Below are positions 7,703-11,000 of a stretch of 11,000 bases of DNA, in pieces. The notes under the pieces were generated by a model. The model did not search any database and was not told the origin of the DNA. It worked only from the letters and a program-made list of their open reading frames with translations. Origin of the DNA: Fidelibacterota bacterium (GTDB taxonomy: Bacteria > Fidelibacterota > Marinisomatia > Marinisomatales > UBA8229); the NCBI GenBank assembly GCA_003535775.1, contig DPYO01000154.1, positions 2,126 through 13,125 on the forward strand. Reading direction: 5' to 3'. Position 1 is the first letter of the stretch, and every line of letters starts with the position of its first letter. The position numbers and the translations under genes are program-made.

Positions 7703-7745
7703 TTTTACTGAGTTTCTAGGACCTTAGAGGAAATTAATTATATCA

Positions 7746-7775
7746 CTTATAGTTTAAATTAAGTTGAGTTTTCAA
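7746..7775 (-). promoter_or_regulatory. Putative sigma-70-type promoter of the ubiX operon
   Basis: On the minus strand TTGAAA (7775-7770) and TATAAG (7751-7746) are 18 bases apart, each one mismatch from consensus, about 44 bases before the ubiX ATG. A perfect TATAAT also occurs just downstream (7742-7737) but has no good -35 partner. The region is very A/T-rich, so chance matches are possible. Confidence 0.45.
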
Positions 7776-7967
7776 ACTGTTAATTAACAAACGATTCTTC
7801 AGATTTCACTAGAATTGTCCAGCTAATTTAAACCGTTTCAACTTAACAATTAACAAATACATGAAGGGAATTTTATCTTAGCTTTAATCATAATTATTGT
7901 CAATAATTGTGTTTAGATTTTATTAATCAATCAAGGTTAAGAGTTCCAGAGATTATAGACAGTAAAA

Positions 7968-7996
7968 TTTACATTTATAACTGACTAAATCATAGT
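7968..7996 (+). promoter_or_regulatory. Putative promoter of the structured RNA
   Basis: TTTACA (7968-7973) and CATAGT (7991-7996) are 17 bases apart and match the -35/-10 consensus at 5 of 6 and 4 of 6 positions. Transcription would begin near 8003 and give an RNA of about 100 bases ending at the T tract at 8099-8104. Confidence 0.35.
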
Positions 7997-8002
7997 ACCC
8001 TC

Positions 8003-8104
8003 ACCTCAGACAATCATTGACTGAAATCTGATTAGCTTCTAGCCCGCCAACTCGGGGATGGAATCAGACTCCTTGCGACTAACCGAGGAGACTCCCCGTT
8101 TTTT
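8003..8104 (+). ncRNA. Candidate structured small RNA or leader RNA ending in an intrinsic terminator
   Basis: The segment can form two sets of helices. Fold 1: TCTGATT (8027-8033) with AATCAGA (8062-8068), enclosing CCCG (8043-8046) with CGGG (8053-8056). Fold 2: CGGGGA (8053-8058) with TCCCCG (8093-8098), plus CTCCT (8069-8073) with AGGAG (8086-8090), followed directly by six Ts. The folds share bases and exclude each other, which is the architecture of a terminator/antiterminator switch; a stand-alone small RNA with its own terminator is the alternative. It matches no riboswitch class that I could recognise. The TAXI binding-protein gene begins 177 bases after the terminator and seems to have its own promoter in between, which slightly favours a stand-alone RNA. 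The 5' end is a guess from the promoter-like site. Confidence 0.45.
8053..8104 (+). terminator. Intrinsic terminator of the structured RNA
   Basis: An outer stem CGGGGA/TCCCCG (8053-8058 with 8093-8098) and an inner stem CTCCT/AGGAG (8069-8073 with 8086-8090) are followed at once by TTTTTT (8099-8104). An 8-base asymmetric bulge lies on the 5' side. The reverse strand has no T tract, so the direction is plus. Confidence 0.65.
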
Positions 8105-8163
8105 CGCAAAACCTTAAACTACAATATATAAATTGAAAATCAGTCCCTATTTTCAGCTTTTTC

Positions 8164-8192
8164 TTGACTTGAACTTAGTTCCCCGCTAACAT
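8164..8192 (+). promoter_or_regulatory. Putative promoter of the TAXI transporter operon
   Basis: TTGACT (8164-8169) and TAACAT (8187-8192) are 17 bases apart, with 5 of 6 and 4 of 6 consensus matches. This leaves a leader of about 80 bases before the binding-protein ATG, which would contain the hairpin at 8206-8226. Confidence 0.45.
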
Positions 8193-8205
8193 CTATACGG
8201 TGTTT

Positions 8206-8226
8206 AACTGGTTTTTGTAAACCGTT
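8206..8226 (+). repeat. Inverted repeat in the TAXI operon leader (possible operator or hairpin)
   Basis: AAC-GGTTT at 8206-8214 (with one bulged T) pairs with AAACC-GTT at 8219-8226 around a 4-base loop. It lies just downstream of the predicted promoter, where a repressor site would be effective. The right half is part of the 10-mer TAAACCGTTT, which also occurs at 7829-7838 near the other promoter. A -35-like TTGACA overlaps its end (8227-8232) but has no matching -10. Confidence 0.4.
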
Positions 8227-8270
8227 TTGACAATTCCAGCCGGTCTTGTCGTTTTTAATTTAATCCTAAA

Positions 8271-8276
8271 GAGGAG
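8271..8276 (+). promoter_or_regulatory. Ribosome binding site of the TAXI binding protein
   Basis: GAGGAG lies five bases before the ATG at 8282. It is the strongest Shine-Dalgarno sequence in the window and fixes this start. Confidence 0.8.
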
Positions 8277-8281
8277 AGTAA

Positions 8282-9244
8282 ATGTTTAAATCTATTATTT
8301 CAGGAATAATCTTACTTGCTGGTCTAGCCCTTACCAGCAGCATCACAGCAAGTGCAGAAACAAGGGTGACTTACAAATCTGCCAAATCAACATCTTCTTA
8401 CTACCAGATGGCAGTCCAAATTGCCGAAAATATGAAAGCAGGTTCCGGTGGAAATATCATCGTGACTGTTGAAGAAAGTCAGGGCTCTGTACAAAACGTG
8501 ATGGAAGCCGCAGTTCGTACTAACAACTATGTTTTTACAACTCCACCAGTGCTGGTAAAACTTGCACAAGCCGGCAAAGCAATGTTCAAAGGAAAATCAA
8601 ATCCAAAATTCAACAACATACGTGCATTGTTTCCTATTCCATCCCTGACGATGCATTTCGTGATGAGTGCCGACAGTGGTGTTTCAAAATTTTCTGATCT
8701 TGAAGGTAAGACAATTCTGCTGGGTAAAGGTTCTTTTGGCGCAAAGGAAGGAGCAAAATATTTGAAGCTCTTCGGCCTGGGAGGCAAGGTCAAGCTGGCC
8801 AATGTTGAGCTCAACAACGCGGTACCTGCAATCAAAAACAGACAGATTGATGGATTTGTCACAGCAGGATCTTATCCGGCTCCAAATGTGATTGAAGCTG
8901 CGGCTGGTATTGGAGTTACTTTGATTTCTCTATCCGATGCACAGGTTAAAAAGAGTAAGCGTACTCGTCTCATTATCCCAGCAGGAACTTATCCTGGAAT
9001 TGACACTGATACTGTCACAACATCCTTGCCGGTGATTGCCTACACTATTAGTAATATGAATAATGAAACTGCTTATCAGCTCACCAAAACTTATTGGAAT
9101 CAAATTGCCAGCATGGGCAAGGCATTCCCCTGGTGGAATGGTGTATCGGGTAAAATGTTAACAAACATCTATGGAAAAATTCATGCTGGGGCGCTGCGTT
9201 ATTACAATGAAGCAGGAATAAACGTACCATCTGCAAACCGCTAA
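8282..9244 (+). CDS. TRAP transporter solute-binding protein, TAXI family
   Basis: Periplasmic binding protein that captures a substrate and delivers it to the fused permease encoded next. The 320 residues start with a Sec signal peptide: basic MFK, a hydrophobic run IISGIILLAGLALTSS, and a likely cleavage after the ASA of TASAE (near residue 25). The mature protein shows the TAXI pattern: SYYQMAVQIAENMK (39-52), the ligand-region motif ESQGSVQNVMEAA (64-76), FSDLEGKTILLGKGSFGA (136-153, the hinge where domain 2 begins) and the C-terminal WWNGVSGKML region. TAXI proteins bind small organic acids such as glutamate or dicarboxylates, but the ligand here is not readable. Its divergent position from the ubiX-ubiD operon makes an aromatic or unsaturated acid a reasonable guess. 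The permease follows after 29 bases, so the two form one operon. Confidence 0.93.
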   Translation: MFKSIISGIILLAGLALTSSITASAETRVTYKSAKSTSSYYQMAVQIAENMKAGSGGNIIVTVEESQGSVQNVMEAAVRTNNYVFTTPPVLVKLAQAGKAMFKGKSNPKFNNIRALFPIPSLTMHFVMSADSGVSKFSDLEGKTILLGKGSFGAKEGAKYLKLFGLGGKVKLANVELNNAVPAIKNRQIDGFVTAGSYPAPNVIEAAAGIGVTLISLSDAQVKKSKRTRLIIPAGTYPGIDTDTVTTSLPVIAYTISNMNNETAYQLTKTYWNQIASMGKAFPWWNGVSGKMLTNIYGKIHAGALRYYNEAGINVPSANR

Positions 9245-9273
9245 GCAATAATTAAAAGGAATGGAACCATCTT

Positions 9274-11000
9274 GTGCAAATTAATCTGCAGTTTTTTTGG
9301 ACGATTCTTGGTGGTTTCAGTATTGCTTTTCACATTTGGTTGATATTCTCAGGCTTGATTCCCAATTTGGTAAGCCGTCCCCTGCACATGGCACTTGCTC
9401 TTCCATGGTGCCTTATGTACGGGCGAAGTGGAAATTCATTCCGGATTGGCACCCTGCTGACAGGACTTGGTGTTCTTGCCTGCGGATACATTATCCTCAA
9501 TCAAGAGCTTTTAGCTGAGCAATACGGTTACATTTCAAGTCTGTGGCAAGGTGGAATTGCAATTCTTCTCCTGATAATTGTATTGGAAATGGCCCGTCGT
9601 TCCATTGGCTGGCCCCTTCCGGTTGTCGCTCTCATAGCTCTCTGCTATGGTTTGTACGGCCAGTATCTCCCCGGTGAATTCGGCCATCCGGGACTTCCCC
9701 TGAATAGTTTTCTCGGTACCATGACCATTGCTGAAGGCGGCATCTGGGGTAAGTTAACCGGTGTTTCAGTCAATGTTGTTGCAATTTTTGTTATTTTTGG
9801 AGCAGTGCTAAATGCCGGAGAAGCCGGACAGGGATTTATGAATCTGGCTATGGCAGCAGCTGGTCGACTCAAGGCTGGTCTTGCCAAGGTCTCTGTACTT
9901 TCATCTGCATTGTTTGGTTCCATTTCCGGATCTGCTTCAGCAAATGTTGCCTCGACTGGCTCTTTCACTTTACCGGCAATGATCCGGCAGGGTTACCCCC
10001 GTGATTTTGCTGCAGCAGTAGAAGCCGTTGCCTCTTCAGGAGGACAAATCATGCCGCCGCTGATGGGTGCAGGTGCTTTTGTCATGGTTGAATTGACTGG
10101 CATTCCATATACAGAAATTATGAGTGCTGCACTGCTTCCGGCAATCCTGTTTTTTCTCACGGTCTGGATTGGAATCAATGCTTTTGCAAGCAGGATGGAC
10201 CTGAAAGGAATTGATGAAGCAGACAGACCTTCCACCAGGACCGTCTGGATTACTGCCTTGTTTTTTCTTGTACCATTCAGTGTTCTTCTTGAGAGAATGT
10301 TTTTTGGCAGATACACGCCGCAGTTTGCTGCCTGCGTAGCTATTCTGGCTGCGTTCTTACTGTTGCTGCTGAATGCAAATATGGAAATCTCAATTAAGCG
10401 GGCTTTTCAGAGGATTCAGATGGTATGTGTCACTGCAGGCAAACAGATTTCCATGATTGCGGCAATCATCATTTGTGCCGGAATAATCATTGGTGTTCTT
10501 GGTCAGACTGGACTCGGTGTTAAAATATCGTCCTTCGTCATTTCCGCATCAGGAGGAATGCTCTGGCCAGCCCTCTTGTTGACAGCGCTTGCCTGTTTGT
10601 TATTGGGCATGGAAGTTCCAACTACAGCAGCTTATGTAATTTGTGTTTCTGTAGCAGGTCCGGCACTACAGACTCTTGGACTGTCACTGCTGATCACTCA
10701 CCTTTTCGTTTTCTGGTATGCACTTCTTTCCACAATAACACCTCCAGTCTGCGGTACCGTTTTCATTGCAGCAGGTATGGTGGAAGAAAAGAATTGGCTG
10801 AAAGTTGCTGGAAAATCCATGGCCCTGGGATTAGGACTCTATATTGTGCCACTGGGAATGGTTGCAAATCAGGATTTAATAGAATTATCAACAAAACCTG
10901 TTGATGCAATTTTAATGTTTTTAAAAATAGGAATCAGTCTTTCTGCCATTTCCTACGGTATCATTGCTGACCGCTTAGTAGTTTTGAGAATATCACTGAT
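9274..11000 (+). CDS. TRAP transporter fused permease, TAXI type (DctQ/DctM fusion), 3' end outside window
   Basis: Partner membrane subunit of the TAXI binding protein just upstream. The frame stays open for 575 codons to the window edge. Membrane helices fill the DctQ-like N-terminal part, ending at EMARRS (105-110). The DctM core has GSISGSASANVASTGS at 215-230, ASSGGQIMPPLMG at 253-265, GMEVPTTAAY at 445-454 and STITPPVCG at 486-494. In the third motif Glu447 replaces a Gly that is present in the permease at the left of the window (GLGMPTPSAY). The start is GTG at 9274: the frame has a TAA at 9253 and no in-frame ATG before it. The AAGGA at 9256-9260 is 13 bases away, longer than ideal. 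An out-of-frame ATG at 9261 gives only a 7-codon peptide overlapping the start. A DUF3394-like tail, if any, would lie outside the window. Confidence 0.92.
   Translation, partial: MQINLQFFWTILGGFSIAFHIWLIFSGLIPNLVSRPLHMALALPWCLMYGRSGNSFRIGTLLTGLGVLACGYIILNQELLAEQYGYISSLWQGGIAILLLIIVLEMARRSIGWPLPVVALIALCYGLYGQYLPGEFGHPGLPLNSFLGTMTIAEGGIWGKLTGVSVNVVAIFVIFGAVLNAGEAGQGFMNLAMAAAGRLKAGLAKVSVLSSALFGSISGSASANVASTGSFTLPAMIRQGYPRDFAAAVEAVASSGGQIMPPLMGAGAFVMVELTGIPYTEIMSAALLPAILFFLTVWIGINAFASRMDLKGIDEADRPSTRTVWITALFFLVPFSVLLERMFFGRYTPQFAACVAILAAFLLLLLNANMEISIKRAFQRIQMVCVTAGKQISMIAAIIICAGIIIGVLGQTGLGVKISSFVISASGGMLWPALLLTALACLLLGMEVPTTAAYVICVSVAGPALQTLGLSLLITHLFVFWYALLSTITPPVCGTVFIAAGMVEEKNWLKVAGKSMALGLGLYIVPLGMVANQDLIELSTKPVDAILMFLKIGISLSAISYGIIADRLVVLRISL

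Larger units (their letters stand above)
7703..8281. promoter_or_regulatory. Divergent intergenic control region (579 bases)
   Basis: This A/T-rich gap lies between ubiX (leftward) and the TAXI binding-protein gene (rightward) and has no convincing protein gene. From left to right it holds a leftward promoter candidate, the palindrome GTTAATTAAC at 7779-7788, the inverted pair TTAAGTTGA (7759-7767) and TCAACTTAA (7838-7846), a promoter-like site at 7968-7996, a structured RNA with a terminator ending at 8104, a rightward promoter at 8164-8192 and a hairpin at 8206-8226. The 10-mer TAAACCGTTT occurs at 7829-7838 and again at 8218-8227. No regulator gene is next to it. Confidence 0.7.

Noticed and set aside
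8041..8104. The structured RNA as a fluoride, SAM, guanidine or other known riboswitch
   Set aside because: Short strings such as GGGGATGG look similar, but the conserved core order and loops of those classes, as I recall them, are not met.
8058..8117. A 19-codon reading frame (ATG at 8058) inside the structured RNA, as a possible leader peptide
   Set aside because: It overlaps the terminator rather than preceding it, has no spaced ribosome site and no run of one codon typical of attenuation peptides.
9261..9284. A 7-codon frame starting at ATG 9261 as an upstream peptide controlling the right permease
   Set aside because: The AAGGA lies directly against the ATG with no spacing, so it is unlikely to be used. 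The ATG also cannot be the permease start because it is out of frame.
9645..10316. Two 107-codon minus-strand frames and a plus-strand frame near 10641 in the right end
   Set aside because: They are out-of-frame shadows of the right permease, whose frame is open from 9256 to the window edge and carries clear TRAP motifs.

Overview
This 11 kb window looks like chromosomal DNA of a Gram-negative bacterium with rather A/T-rich DNA. The basis is a Sec-exported periplasmic binding protein, two tripartite (TRAP/TAXI) transporters, a UbiX/UbiD pair and compact operons. TAXI transporters together with UbiD-family decarboxylases are common in marine and soil proteobacteria, but nothing here fixes a genus. 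No rRNA, tRNA, CRISPR array, insertion sequence or phage gene was seen.

Layout. (A) 1-3248, plus strand: the 3' part of a fused TRAP permease, then nadC (quinolinate phosphoribosyltransferase) starting 9-15 bases later, then a LOG-family nucleotide phosphoribohydrolase. (B) 3249-3414: a short convergent gap with hairpins that may terminate both sides. (C) 3415-7702, minus strand, transcribed right to left: ubiX (flavin prenyltransferase), a small PPOX-fold flavin-binding protein overlapping ubiX by 4 bases, a UbiD-family decarboxylase, and an AMP-forming acyl/aryl-CoA ligase. This reads as a self-contained decarboxylation and CoA-activation operon for an unidentified, probably aromatic or alpha,beta-unsaturated, acid. 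(D) 7703-8281: a divergent 579-base control region with promoters for both sides and, between them, a structured RNA with an intrinsic terminator and two mutually exclusive folds. (E) 8282-11000, plus strand: a TAXI solute-binding protein and its fused permease, which runs off the right edge still open.

How the genes may work together. UbiX makes prenylated FMN for the UbiD-type enzyme, a well-established partnership. The ligase and the divergent TAXI transporter are plausible partners for activation and uptake of the same substrate, but that is inferred from position only. On the left, an orphan nadC beside a TAXI permease and a nucleotide-base hydrolase raises the possibility of salvage of quinolinate or a related pyridine carboxylate. 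Ordinary NAD biosynthesis with accidental neighbours is equally possible.

The most interesting unexplained items are the RNA element around 8003-8104, the PPOX gene inside the ubiX-ubiD operon, and a perfect 12-bp inverted repeat that carries the PPOX stop codon in its loop.
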